The notes under the pieces are model-generated. The model searched no databases, was not told where the DNA came from, and saw nothing but the letters and a program-made list of their open reading frames with translations. A stretch of 47,764 nt of DNA from a virus: the IMG/VR virus record IMGVR_UViG_3300025652_000126, positions 1 through 47,764 of that record. One strand, given 5' to 3'. Both the position numbers and the translations under genes were made by a program. The stretch's first letter is position 1. Every line of letters starts with the position of its first letter. Positions 1 through 6,748 of this stretch are shown here, piece by piece.

Positions 1-1536
1 GATCTTAACTTTGGCGACAATGCCAAGAATAGAATAATCGCTGGTGTAGACAAACTGGCATCTGCCGTAAAGTCTACATTAGGCGCCTCTGGAAAGTGTG
101 TTATTTATGAAGATGCTAGAGGCAACCCGGTCATAACAAAAGACGGTGTAACCGTTGCAGAAAGCGTAGTCTTATATGATCCGGTTGAAAACATGGGTGC
201 AACTTTAATCAAAGAAGCAGCCCGAAATACTGTAAAAGAAGCAGGTGATGGCACAACAACCGCTACGGTGTTAGCTGAATCACTGCTAAAAACAGTAAAC
301 TCACCAAGATTTGAGCAAAATTCACTAAGAGAGCTAAAAACAGGTATAAACTCAGGCCTTGAAAAGGTTAATGACTACCTTGATACTATCAAAATTGACG
401 TAAACGACGATATGTTGCAAAACGTAGCGGCTATTTCGTGTAATAATGATGAAAAGCTCGGTAAAATCATAGCTGAAGCATACACTACTGTTGGTAAAGA
501 CGGTGTTGTGCTCATGGAAACGTCAGAAACTGAAGAAACTTACGTTGAGGTTGTTGATGGTGTGCAATTTGACTCACCATTAACGTCACCTCACTTTGCT
601 ACGGCTACAGAGAAGCAAAAAGCAGAGCTAGACAACCCATTAATCTTAATATGCATGTCCGAAATACCTAATGTACGAAAAATACAAGGTATATTAGAGC
701 ATGTTATAAAAACTAACAGATCTTTACTAATAGTAGCTCCAGTATCACAACAGGTAAAGTCGGCACTTTTAATGAATAAAGTAAAAGGTAACATTAAAGT
801 TAACATTATTGACCTGCCTGGCTTTGGCCCTACTAAAAAAGATTCATGTGAAGACTTAGCTGCACTAACCGGCGCTACGGTAATGAACGAAGAACTAGGT
901 GATGATTTAGATGGTATAACATTAGATATACTAGGAGAAGCTGAGTATGCAACTACAGATATTAATAATACAGTAATAACAATATTAGAAGGAGTAGATG
1001 TTGAAGATAGGATTGACCAAGTCGCAAAACTCATTGCAGATGAAAAAAGTGGTTTCTTTAAAAAGAAGCTGGAAGAAAGATTGTCTATGCTATCAGGTTC
1101 AGTTGGTATCATCAAGGTGGGCGCTGACTCTAAAGTCGAGCTCAAAGAAAAGAAGGATAGGGTTGAAGACGCGATATACGCAACTAAAGCAGCTTTGAAA
1201 GAAGGTATAGTGCCAGGAGGTGGTATTGCCCTCTTTAATGCGGCGAAAAAAATCGAACCTACTAACGTAGGTGAAGAAGCATTGTTTTCTTCTATTGTAG
1301 CCCCAATGGCGACTATATTAGATAACGCTGGTATGCCAACTCACGTAGACTTACCAGAAGAACAAGGTCATGGATTTAACGTTGTAACCGGTGAAGTTGT
1401 TGATATGGTTAAAGAAGGTATCATCGATCCTGTGTTAGTAACTAAGACGGCTCTTAAAAATGCTGTATCTGTTGTAACTACTATTATATCCGCCGACTGT
1501 GTAATTTCAAACATACGAGTAAATGAAAGCAGTTAA
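1..1536 (+). CDS. groEL: GroEL-like 60-kDa chaperonin (5' end outside window)
   Basis: Group I chaperonin subunit, which would form an ATP-driven folding ring in the cytoplasm. The reading frame is open from base 1, so the gene starts upstream; the visible 511 residues match GroEL from about its first helix. Seen: the ITKDGVTVA and ENMGA segments, the ATP-site [12 protein letters not shown] block, the RVEDA segment holding the second catalytic Asp, and the [11 protein letters not shown] block. The apical segment is diverged: where E. coli GroEL has RGYLSPYF this has SPLTSPHF, so two substrate-binding tyrosines are replaced. The C-terminus ends in NIRVNESS without a GGM-type tail. It overlaps the co-chaperonin gene by 14 bases, with groEL first, the opposite of the usual bacterial groES-groEL order. 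Family assignment is certain; a specialised phage role in capsid or tail protein folding is inference. Confidence 0.95.
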   Translation, partial: DLNFGDNAKNRIIAGVDKLASAVKSTLGASGKCVIYEDARGNPVITKDGVTVAESVVLYDPVENMGATLIKEAARNTVKEAGDGTTTATVLAESLLKTVNSPRFEQNSLRELKTGINSGLEKVNDYLDTIKIDVNDDMLQNVAAISCNNDEKLGKIIAEAYTTVGKDGVVLMETSETEETYVEVVDGVQFDSPLTSPHFATATEKQKAELDNPLILICMSEIPNVRKIQGILEHVIKTNRSLLIVAPVSQQVKSALLMNKVKGNIKVNIIDLPGFGPTKKDSCEDLAALTGATVMNEELGDDLDGITLDILGEAEYATTDINNTVITILEGVDVEDRIDQVAKLIADEKSGFFKKKLEERLSMLSGSVGIIKVGADSKVELKEKKDRVEDAIYATKAALKEGIVPGGGIALFNAAKKIEPTNVGEEALFSSIVAPMATILDNAGMPTHVDLPEEQGHGFNVVTGEVVDMVKEGIIDPVLVTKTALKNAVSVVTTIISADCVISNIRVNESS

Positions 1537-1780
1537 TCATTATTTAGTGATTGAGCCAATTAAACAAGAGCTTAAAAAAGTTGGTGGATTAATCCTTACT
1601 GACGAGGTCAATGAGGACAATAGGTATTTAAAAGCAAAAGTCATATCAACTGGTAACCTTGTAGAAGGTATTAACGAAGGTGATGTGGTTTATTATGACA
1701 AACACGCTGGACATGGGATTCAGCATAAAGATAATTTTTACGGCGTTATCAAACAAATGGACGTTGTATTAATTGATTAA
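1523..1780 (+). CDS. groES: GroES-like co-chaperonin (Cpn10)
   Basis: Predicted lid for the chaperonin encoded just upstream. The 85 residues follow the Cpn10 plan: an N-terminal strand (HYLVIEPI), a mobile loop around residues 18-35 with GGLILTDE, where cellular GroES has GGIVLT, then KVISTG and a second strand block EGDVVYYDKHAG, ending in MDVVLID. It is shorter than the usual 95-97 residues, mainly because the hairpin forming the roof of the dome is reduced. The ATG lies inside the last codons of groEL in another frame, so translation of the two is probably coupled. The mobile-loop hydrophobic triad LIL would contact the GroEL apical domain; phage co-chaperonins such as T4 Gp31 also vary here. 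Confidence 0.9.
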   Translation: MKAVNHYLVIEPIKQELKKVGGLILTDEVNEDNRYLKAKVISTGNLVEGINEGDVVYYDKHAGHGIQHKDNFYGVIKQMDVVLID

Positions 1781-1854
1781 ACCTAAACCGCAGACTGTAG
1801 TCCATAAAACACAGACGACAAACAAATTATTTATTAATCAAAACATTTTAAAAA
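1781..1854 (+). other. A+T-rich leader between chaperonin genes and first structural genes
   Basis: A 74-base gap, the largest in the window. It becomes strongly A+T-rich towards the next start and ends in a run of A directly before the ATG. A promoter here would fit the change from chaperonin to virion genes, but no clear sigma-70 or Bacteroidetes-type promoter boxes could be assigned with confidence. No tRNA-like fold or terminator was seen. Confidence 0.2.
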
Positions 1855-2190
1855 ATGGCTTACAATGAAAATTATTTGTTCTTCAACGAAGGAACAGATG
1901 CGGCTGACGCTACTGGCGATGGTCAAATGTTTAGCTCTTCTAGTTTTTTAGGTGCAAATGTAACGGGCTCTGCTGTAGTAACTTTACATTTTGCTTCTAG
2001 AAACGGAGCAGCTACAGATGATACTGTTGCTATTACAATGGGAACATCTAACGTGAAATTATTAATGCAGGAATTAACTGCAGTATTGTCTAACCCAAGA
2101 GGTGGTTTGTTTTTTCAAACTGACTTTGCAGGAGAAGCTAAAAACTTCTTATCTGGAACAAACACTCTCGTAATAACAACGGCATCGTAA
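1855..2190 (+). CDS. Probable virion protein, tandem paralogue 1 of 3
   Basis: Function not recognised. The 111-residue protein opens with NENYLFFNE, then SSFLGANV, a beta-rich middle and a helix-like segment (NVKLLMQELTAVL) followed by GGLFFQTDFAG. The two following genes share the same plan: an aromatic N-terminal motif (N-[YF]-L-x-F), a xxLGA turn, a xVxLxxxxGK-like strand, a helix ending in a Leu/Ala-rich stretch, and a final strand with TD or DV. No signal peptide or membrane segment. Three small tandem paralogues ahead of the packaging genes suggest abundant virion or capsid-decoration proteins, but that is inference from composition and position. The start is the only ATG near the frame start and is preceded by five A residues. 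Confidence 0.75.
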   Translation: MAYNENYLFFNEGTDAADATGDGQMFSSSSFLGANVTGSAVVTLHFASRNGAATDDTVAITMGTSNVKLLMQELTAVLSNPRGGLFFQTDFAGEAKNFLSGTNTLVITTAS

Positions 2191-2194
2191 AACT

Positions 2195-2548
2195 ATGAAA
2201 GGAGAAAATTATTTATATTTCAACGCTCACACAGCTGAACCAGCTGCTGATGACAAAGCTATGATGATACCTGCTTCTACAGTTTTAGGTATTGCTATTG
2301 GCGCTATTGCTGGAACTGTTGATGTTGATGCTATTTACTTGACTTGCGAAGGATTCGTAGGTGATGGTAATAGTAGAGGCTCAGTTGTTTTAGCTGTAAA
2401 AGAAGGTAAATTAGTAGAAGCTATGGACGATTTAGTAACTGCTATTAATGCTAATCCAGGAGATGGATTCCAAGTTATAGCTGATGTTGCTAACGACGTG
2501 TTCTGTAGCGAGCATATAACTGGATGTACAGTAGATTCTGCTGTTTAA
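2195..2548 (+). CDS. Probable virion protein, tandem paralogue 2 of 3
   Basis: A 117-residue protein starting four bases after the previous stop. It repeats the plan of its neighbour: ENYLYFNAH at the start, STVLGIAIGAIAG, a strand with SVVLAVKEGK, a helix VEAMDDLVTAI, and FQVIADVAND. It ends with HITGCTVD, which aligns with DLGITACQIT at the end of the third paralogue, so these two are closer to each other than to the first. Low charge and Ala/Gly/Val richness fit a compact beta-rich structural protein. No enzyme motif is visible. Function is inferred only from context. Confidence 0.75.
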   Translation: MKGENYLYFNAHTAEPAADDKAMMIPASTVLGIAIGAIAGTVDVDAIYLTCEGFVGDGNSRGSVVLAVKEGKLVEAMDDLVTAINANPGDGFQVIADVANDVFCSEHITGCTVDSAV

Positions 2549-2572
2549 TATTAACTTATAAAAACTAAAAAA

Positions 2573-3367
2573 ATGAACGCAAATAAAAACTTTTTAAGAT
2601 TTATGGGTTACCGAGAGCAGAGCTTTACTATTGCAGGTAACTTTGTACATGACTCCGGTCATGGTGACGCAAACACTGTAAATCTAACTGACGCCGCTGA
2701 CGGCTTTGGAAACATAGTAAACCCAGGAACAGCTGCTACAGACTTGATTGTTACTGTAACTGCTGATGGCGCTGAATCTAGCGCTAGAGGAACTCAATAC
2801 ACGATAGACGCTAATACAGGCGTTGCTTTTACAGCTGCTGCTAACGTTGCTGCTGGCGAAGTAACTAGAATACACTCTGATGATTTAGGTCTACACGCTT
2901 CAGATGGTACGTTAACTATAGCAGCTAAGTCAAGTGCTGTTGGTTATGACTTGAACGCTGGTGAAGTTGTACGAGTTATTTCTTACCTAGGAGCTGGAGA
3001 TACTGACAACAAAGTTATCGGTACGCACTCTGTACTTAACGCAACTAACGCACACGCTGCTTCAACAGCATTTACAGAAAATGATGGTGTTATTTTACCT
3101 GCTGCTAATTATTTAGGAGCTGATTCTATTAGCGCTACCGCTACAAGATTTTCTTTTAAATCTTTAGCTGGTACAGCTGCTGACGATCACGTACTATTAG
3201 TACACGGTTCTGGTAAATTTAAAGCTGCATGTGAAATGATGCAAGCTGCTTTAAACTCTGATTTTAAAGGTAGCCCTATAATTATCACTGATGTTGCTAA
3301 TGGGATTGTTCCTTTTTCAGGACAGTTTGATTTAGGAATTACTGCTTGTCAAATTACTTTGGCTTAG
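2573..3367 (+). CDS. Probable virion protein, tandem paralogue 3 of 3 with insert
   Basis: At 264 residues it is more than twice the length of its two relatives. The N-terminal motif NKNFLRFMG and the C-terminal core, from about residue 180 (ANYLGAD, then HVLLVHGSGKFKAACEMMQAAL and IIITDVANG), match the whole of the shorter paralogues. The extra 150 or so residues between them are Thr/Ala/Asp-rich and probably an inserted beta domain. This insertion into a common scaffold suggests a surface-exposed decoration domain, but no homologue was identified. No catalytic motif, signal peptide or membrane segment is visible. Confidence 0.75.
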   Translation: MNANKNFLRFMGYREQSFTIAGNFVHDSGHGDANTVNLTDAADGFGNIVNPGTAATDLIVTVTADGAESSARGTQYTIDANTGVAFTAAANVAAGEVTRIHSDDLGLHASDGTLTIAAKSSAVGYDLNAGEVVRVISYLGAGDTDNKVIGTHSVLNATNAHAASTAFTENDGVILPAANYLGADSISATATRFSFKSLAGTAADDHVLLVHGSGKFKAACEMMQAALNSDFKGSPIIITDVANGIVPFSGQFDLGITACQITLA

Positions 3368-3370
3368 TAA

Positions 3371-3811
3371 GTGCGATTAACTAGTCACGATTTACGTGAA
3401 TTACAAATCCTAAAGTATTACAGGCTCACTAGAAAGTGGGCTTGTAAGACTTACGGGTTAACAGATGCCGATCTTGAACTTCTAATATTTTTAGATTGTC
3501 AAAAACGGTTTACAAGACAAGAATTTATTGATGGTACTTATACCATGAGCTGGGATAAGACTCGGTGGGATAAACTAAGAAAGCTAGGCTGGATTGAAGT
3601 GTGGAGACACAGAAACAGAACGACGATTAAATACTCAATATTTAAGACATCGTTTAAATGCAGTCAATTAATAAGTAGAATATACAGGATACTATTAGGT
3701 GAAGAAGATATGCCTGTGTCAGAGAGAAGTGTATTTTACAATAACAAATCATATACAGATAAAGTATTTAACAAGGCTATAGACGATATGATAAAAGATA
3801 AAGATAGATAA
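3371..3811 (+). CDS. Winged-helix (MarR-like) DNA-binding protein
   Basis: Probable transcription regulator of 146 residues. Residues about 30-56 give helices ending in FTRQEFIDG, followed by the helix WDKTRWDKLRKLGWI and a basic hairpin VWRHRNRTTIKYSI, which reads as recognition helix plus wing. Arg/Lys-rich throughout, consistent with DNA binding. The start is GTG: an in-frame TAA lies immediately before it (3368-3370) and the next ATG is about 58 codons downstream and would remove the first helices. It starts three bases after the preceding stop and its own stop overlaps the next start as TAATG. Similar MarR-like proteins occur in the late regions of other phages, where they may switch late transcription; the target is unknown. 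Confidence 0.65.
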   Translation: MRLTSHDLRELQILKYYRLTRKWACKTYGLTDADLELLIFLDCQKRFTRQEFIDGTYTMSWDKTRWDKLRKLGWIEVWRHRNRTTIKYSIFKTSFKCSQLISRIYRILLGEEDMPVSERSVFYNNKSYTDKVFNKAIDDMIKDKDR

Positions 3812-4242
3812 TGGGATTTAAACTAGGTAAAGGTAGAACACCAGTAGCGGTAAACGGGCAAATATCAAAGAAAATGAGATTTGGTCAAGAAGCTGGAGAT
3901 GCTGACGTGTCTGTACCTGGAACACCTGTTATTAGAAAAACACTAGAGCCTGGTATTATGGGTGAAGCTAATATGGATGGTAGCATCTACATTAGCAATA
4001 AAATACAGCCTGGCAGTGATATAGAAAAACAAGTGATCAACCACGAAATGAGACACTCTACAGATATGAAAACTGGTAAGCTAGAGTATGGTGATGATTA
4101 CGTTAAATGGAATGGTAATACTTACCCAAGACAAACTATCAACGGTAAAGATATGATAATAGTTGATGGTGTAGCTAAAGAGGCTGGAGACGGTGGATTT
4201 CCTTGGGAAAGAGAAGCAAACAACGGAAACGCGTATGGTTAA
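3811..4242 (+). CDS. Small HExxH putative metallopeptidase
   Basis: A 143-residue protein with a zincin-type motif: His78-Glu79-Met-Arg-His82 within a helix-like segment (QVINHEMRHSTDM), and a downstream PWEREAN at 131-137 that could supply a third Glu ligand as in gluzincins. The N-terminal part is glycine- and lysine-rich (GFKLGKGRTPVAVNG). There is no signal peptide or membrane segment. It overlaps the preceding gene by one base and the next by eight. Possible roles are maturation of a virion protein, or a virion-associated peptidase that attacks host material. The motif is visible; enzyme activity is inference, because short HExxH matches can occur by chance. Confidence 0.6.
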   Translation: MGFKLGKGRTPVAVNGQISKKMRFGQEAGDADVSVPGTPVIRKTLEPGIMGEANMDGSIYISNKIQPGSDIEKQVINHEMRHSTDMKTGKLEYGDDYVKWNGNTYPRQTINGKDMIIVDGVAKEAGDGGFPWEREANNGNAYG

Positions 4243-4657
4243 TAATATATTAGGTGGTTTATTTGGCAAGGTAGTTGAAAACGCCGAAGGTATACTAGAT
4301 AAAGTAATAACTACAGATAAAGAAAGAGACGCTGCTAAATTAGCATTAAAGCAAATAATGCTAGATGCAGAGCGTGAAGCTTTTGCAAAAGAAGTTGAAG
4401 ATCGCAAAGATGCGCGTGATCTTTATAAAGACGATGCTATTATACAAAAGGTTTTAGCAACGTTGTTTACAGTAGCATACTTTGGTATTACATTTGTGAT
4501 GTTTAATTACTTTGTTACAAAATCAATAGAGCTAGGCGAATTTGAAATTAGCTTTATATCAACAATCTTTGGCGCTATGAGTGCTAAGGTAAATACAATA
4601 ATAGACTTCTTCTTCGGTGGAAGCTCAAAGAAAAACGAACAAATAAAAGAAAAATAA
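4235..4657 (+). CDS. Holin-like membrane protein (GTA-holin 3TM type)
   Basis: Candidate holin of 140 residues that would form the inner-membrane lesion at lysis. An amphipathic N-terminus and a charged helix (ALKQIMLDAEREAFAKE, then DRKDARDLYKDD) precede two clear hydrophobic segments at about 72-93 and 104-126, followed by FFFGGSSKKNEQIKEK. The D-x-x-D-A-R segment, the paired membrane spans and the aromatic-FGGSS-Lys tail match the holin-of-3TMs family known from gene transfer agents and many phages. The start chosen is the ATG eight bases inside the upstream gene; a longer reading from 4193 would add 14 polar residues and a deeper overlap. No endolysin gene lies beside it. Confidence 0.7.
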   Translation: MVNNILGGLFGKVVENAEGILDKVITTDKERDAAKLALKQIMLDAEREAFAKEVEDRKDARDLYKDDAIIQKVLATLFTVAYFGITFVMFNYFVTKSIELGEFEISFISTIFGAMSAKVNTIIDFFFGGSSKKNEQIKEK

Positions 4658-4658
4658 A

Positions 4659-5423
4659 ATGATTTCAAAAAATTATAAAACTAACGAAATAAAGCCTGAC
4701 ATAACACTTGGTAATTTAGTGTTTACTGCTGGCGACTTAATGTTTGATTGGGTACCATTTGAGATTCCTTTAGGATCTGCAGAGCTAAAAGATGTTTCAG
4801 GTCATATAATGGGAACTGATACTGCTGAACAAGCCGGAGAGCTATTTAGTTTAGTATTTGCTAAATCCATAAACGGCGTTGCGCCAACTAGCTTAGGAAC
4901 AGTAAATTCTGCTATAGCTGCTGCTAATTCAATGTTATGTAGAAACAATATAATAGGCTATTACAGTATAGACTTTGGAGAGCAAGCTGATGCTGTTTTA
5001 GACTCTATGGTTTCTTACAACGTTTTTGGAAGTAACAGCTCTACGAATACCAGTCCTAATTTTCAAGGTTTAGTTTTAGAAGGTGATCCTGCTGGAGCTA
5101 CTAGAGCTGGATACCAAACTATATATGTAGCTGGTATAGCTGAAGCTGCATTTAACTTTGGAACAGGCGTATTGATAGCAGGTACTCACTCTGCTGATGA
5201 CTTAACTATAGTCGTAGATGGCAACGATGCTGATGATGTGTTTACTATTGGAGATGTTATATACGCTGCAAACGCTACTAATGGAGCGAGCGCTACTGCT
5301 GACATGACTATAACTGCTGTGGCTGAAGAATTAATAACCGTTTCATCCGCTCCGGCTATAACTGACGACTTTGAAGTTGTACCTAAAAATCCATTATCTC
5401 TAAGATTTGGCTTTGAATATTAA
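4659..5423 (+). CDS. Probable virion structural protein
   Basis: Family not recognised. The 254-residue protein begins with a polar segment, then WVPFEIPLGSAELKDVSG, an Ala-rich region (NSAIAAANSML), and later Ala/Asp/Thr-rich beta-type sequence (ADDLTIVVDGNDADDVFTIGD) ending in LSLRFGFEY. Composition is acidic, beta-rich and without membrane spans or signal peptide, much like the other proposed virion proteins in this window. It begins one base after the holin-like gene stop. The TIVVDGNDADD style of segment recurs in phage decoration and tail proteins, but this is a weak argument. Confidence 0.55.
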   Translation: MISKNYKTNEIKPDITLGNLVFTAGDLMFDWVPFEIPLGSAELKDVSGHIMGTDTAEQAGELFSLVFAKSINGVAPTSLGTVNSAIAAANSMLCRNNIIGYYSIDFGEQADAVLDSMVSYNVFGSNSSTNTSPNFQGLVLEGDPAGATRAGYQTIYVAGIAEAAFNFGTGVLIAGTHSADDLTIVVDGNDADDVFTIGDVIYAANATNGASATADMTITAVAEELITVSSAPAITDDFEVVPKNPLSLRFGFEY

Positions 5424-5454
5424 AACTAACAATTAACTTAAATTAAATTAAATT

Positions 5455-5736
5455 ATGGCAAAAAGAAAGACGGCAAAGGTTAAAGACCTTAGGCCAAGTA
5501 AAATCAATGATGAGCAGTTAACAAAGCTGCAAGGTATTGTATCTGCAATAAATGAAAGCAACGCAAATCTAGGTAGACTAGAAGTTCAAAAGCATCAAAT
5601 TTTACATCAGCACGAACAGCTGCAAGGAGCTATCAAAGAGCTTCAGCAAGCTCTCGAAGATGAATATGGCACTTGTAATATCGCTATTCAAGATGGCACT
5701 ATAAAATACGAAGAAGATGAGCAAGCTGATTCGTAA
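5455..5736 (+). CDS. Small coiled-coil protein
   Basis: A 93-residue protein with a basic N-terminus (AKRKTAKVKDLRPSK) and one long predicted coiled-coil helix from about residue 17 to 70 (QLTKLQGIVSAINES, QILHQHEQLQGAIKEL), then a short conserved-looking C-terminal end (TCNIAIQDGTIKY) and an acidic tail. Its 3' end overlaps the next gene by 20 bases. Similar short coiled-coil proteins with a nIxxxdGxI ending occur in marine phage late regions, without known function. A chaperone or assembly-factor role is possible but unsupported. Confidence 0.65.
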   Translation: MAKRKTAKVKDLRPSKINDEQLTKLQGIVSAINESNANLGRLEVQKHQILHQHEQLQGAIKELQQALEDEYGTCNIAIQDGTIKYEEDEQADS

Positions 5737-5938
5737 AATCACAATAGGGAAAGACTACAAAATTGACTCCATGCACTATTCTGTTAATCAGGAAGTGTAT
5801 GGTGGTCATACTATTTGTGATATAATAGAAGAAGACGACAAATACTCTATATACATTAGAAAAGGAAAAGACGTATTGCCTTGGAAAGACTTCAATAAAA
5901 ACATGGCCGTATCTGTTGAGTATAACTTAGAATATTAG
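5717..5938 (+). CDS. Small conserved-type phage protein, function unknown
   Basis: A 73-residue protein with a mostly beta pattern: KITIGKDYKIDSMHYSVNQ, then HTICDIIEEDDKYSIYI and a closing KDFNKNMAVSVEYNLEY. No recognised domain. The reading frame starts inside the end of the coiled-coil gene and its stop overlaps the next gene's GTG start as TAGTG, so the three genes are likely to be co-translated. The size and strand pattern suggest a small beta-barrel, perhaps a partner of the adjacent GroES-like protein, but this is inference from position alone. Confidence 0.6.
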   Translation: MSKLIRKITIGKDYKIDSMHYSVNQEVYGGHTICDIIEEDDKYSIYIRKGKDVLPWKDFNKNMAVSVEYNLEY

Positions 5939-6519
5939 TGAAAGCACCATTTGATTTTGTTATTGAGCCTAAAGGCGAAAGATACAACAATTCTAAAAAA
6001 GTTGGAGATAAAGATCTTATTTTAAATACTGAGATATTTAATCATCAATACGTAAACAGGAGTGCTATTGTTAACGCTGTGCCCACTGCTTTTGAAACTA
6101 AAATAAAAGTAGGCGATGAGGTTATAGTACATCACAACGTGTTTAGAAGGTGGCACGACCAACAAGGTAATGAAAAAAATAGCAGAAGTTATTTTGATGA
6201 AAATACTTATCTAGTTAAAGAAGATCAAATATTTCTTTATAAATCAAAAGATAAGTGGAAAGCTTGCAATGGGTATTGTTTTGTTCAGCCGATTAAGCAA
6301 AGAAACAAATTATCAGAAGATGTTGAAGAGCAGTGTATTGGTATTGTTAAATATACCGATGGCAAAAACACAATAGGCGAGCTTGTAGGTTTTACACCTT
6401 TCTCTACGTACGAGTTTGTTGTTGACGGCGTCAAGCTTTATAGAGTTTTAAATAAGTTTATTACAATTAAATATGAATATCAAGGAGACGAAAAAGAGTA
6501 TAATCCAAGCTGGGCATAG
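5938..6519 (+). CDS. Putative tandem GroES-like (double Cpn10-fold) protein
   Basis: The 193 residues read as two related halves. The first runs from FDFVIEPKGER to VKEDQIFLYK and contains IVNAVP and KVGDEVIVHHNVFR, the order of strands and the KxGDxV turn typical of the GroES barrel. The second starts again with CFVQPIKQRNK and has IGIVKYTDG, ELVGFTPFS and a closing LNKFITIKYEY. The inserted hydrophilic loop after VHHNVFR (RWHDQQGNEKNSRS) resembles a dome-loop extension. GTG is taken as start: there is no other start in the frame upstream and no later ATG. It may be a second co-chaperonin used with the window's GroEL or the host's. Assignment is by pattern, not by search. Confidence 0.55.
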   Translation: MKAPFDFVIEPKGERYNNSKKVGDKDLILNTEIFNHQYVNRSAIVNAVPTAFETKIKVGDEVIVHHNVFRRWHDQQGNEKNSRSYFDENTYLVKEDQIFLYKSKDKWKACNGYCFVQPIKQRNKLSEDVEEQCIGIVKYTDGKNTIGELVGFTPFSTYEFVVDGVKLYRVLNKFITIKYEYQGDEKEYNPSWA

Positions 6520-6748
6520 AGCAGTTGAAGAGCTTATTAAAGTAGCTAAAGAAGCTATTGTTGATAGTGGTGATGATATTACAGCTGATAGACTTAAAAA
6601 CGCAGCTGCTACAAAGAAGTTAGCTATATTCGATGCTTTTGAAATACTTAATCGCATCCAAGAAGAAGAAGCTATGCTCAGCGGTAAAGAGCCAGAAAAA
6701 AAGGAAGAGCGAATATTTAAGGGATTTGCTGAAGGAAGATCTAAATGA
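6473..6748 (+). CDS. Candidate terminase small subunit
   Basis: A 91-residue, mostly helical, charged protein directly before the large terminase gene, with the stop overlapping that start as ATGA. Segments: KSIIQAGHRAVEELIKVAKEAI, then DDITADRLKNAAATKKLAIFDAF and a Glu/Lys-rich tail. The position and size fit a DNA-recognition subunit of the packaging motor. No helix-turn-helix is obvious by eye, so it could also be another small packaging factor. It overlaps the upstream gene by 47 bases; there is no later ATG before residue 67, so the early start is kept. Confidence 0.5.
   Translation: MNIKETKKSIIQAGHRAVEELIKVAKEAIVDSGDDITADRLKNAAATKKLAIFDAFEILNRIQEEEAMLSGKEPEKKEERIFKGFAEGRSK

Noticed and set aside
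591-1145. 184-codon open frame on the minus strand inside groEL
   Set aside because: Ser/Ile/Thr-rich product with no recognisable motif lying fully opposite a clear GroEL frame; it is a shadow of that gene.
1781-1854. tRNA or small RNA gene in the largest gap
   Set aside because: No cloverleaf, CCA end or strong stem could be drawn.
4193-4234. Longer start for the holin-like protein
   Set aside because: Would add a polar 14-residue segment and a 50-base overlap; the ATG at 4235 gives a typical holin N-terminus and a short overlap.
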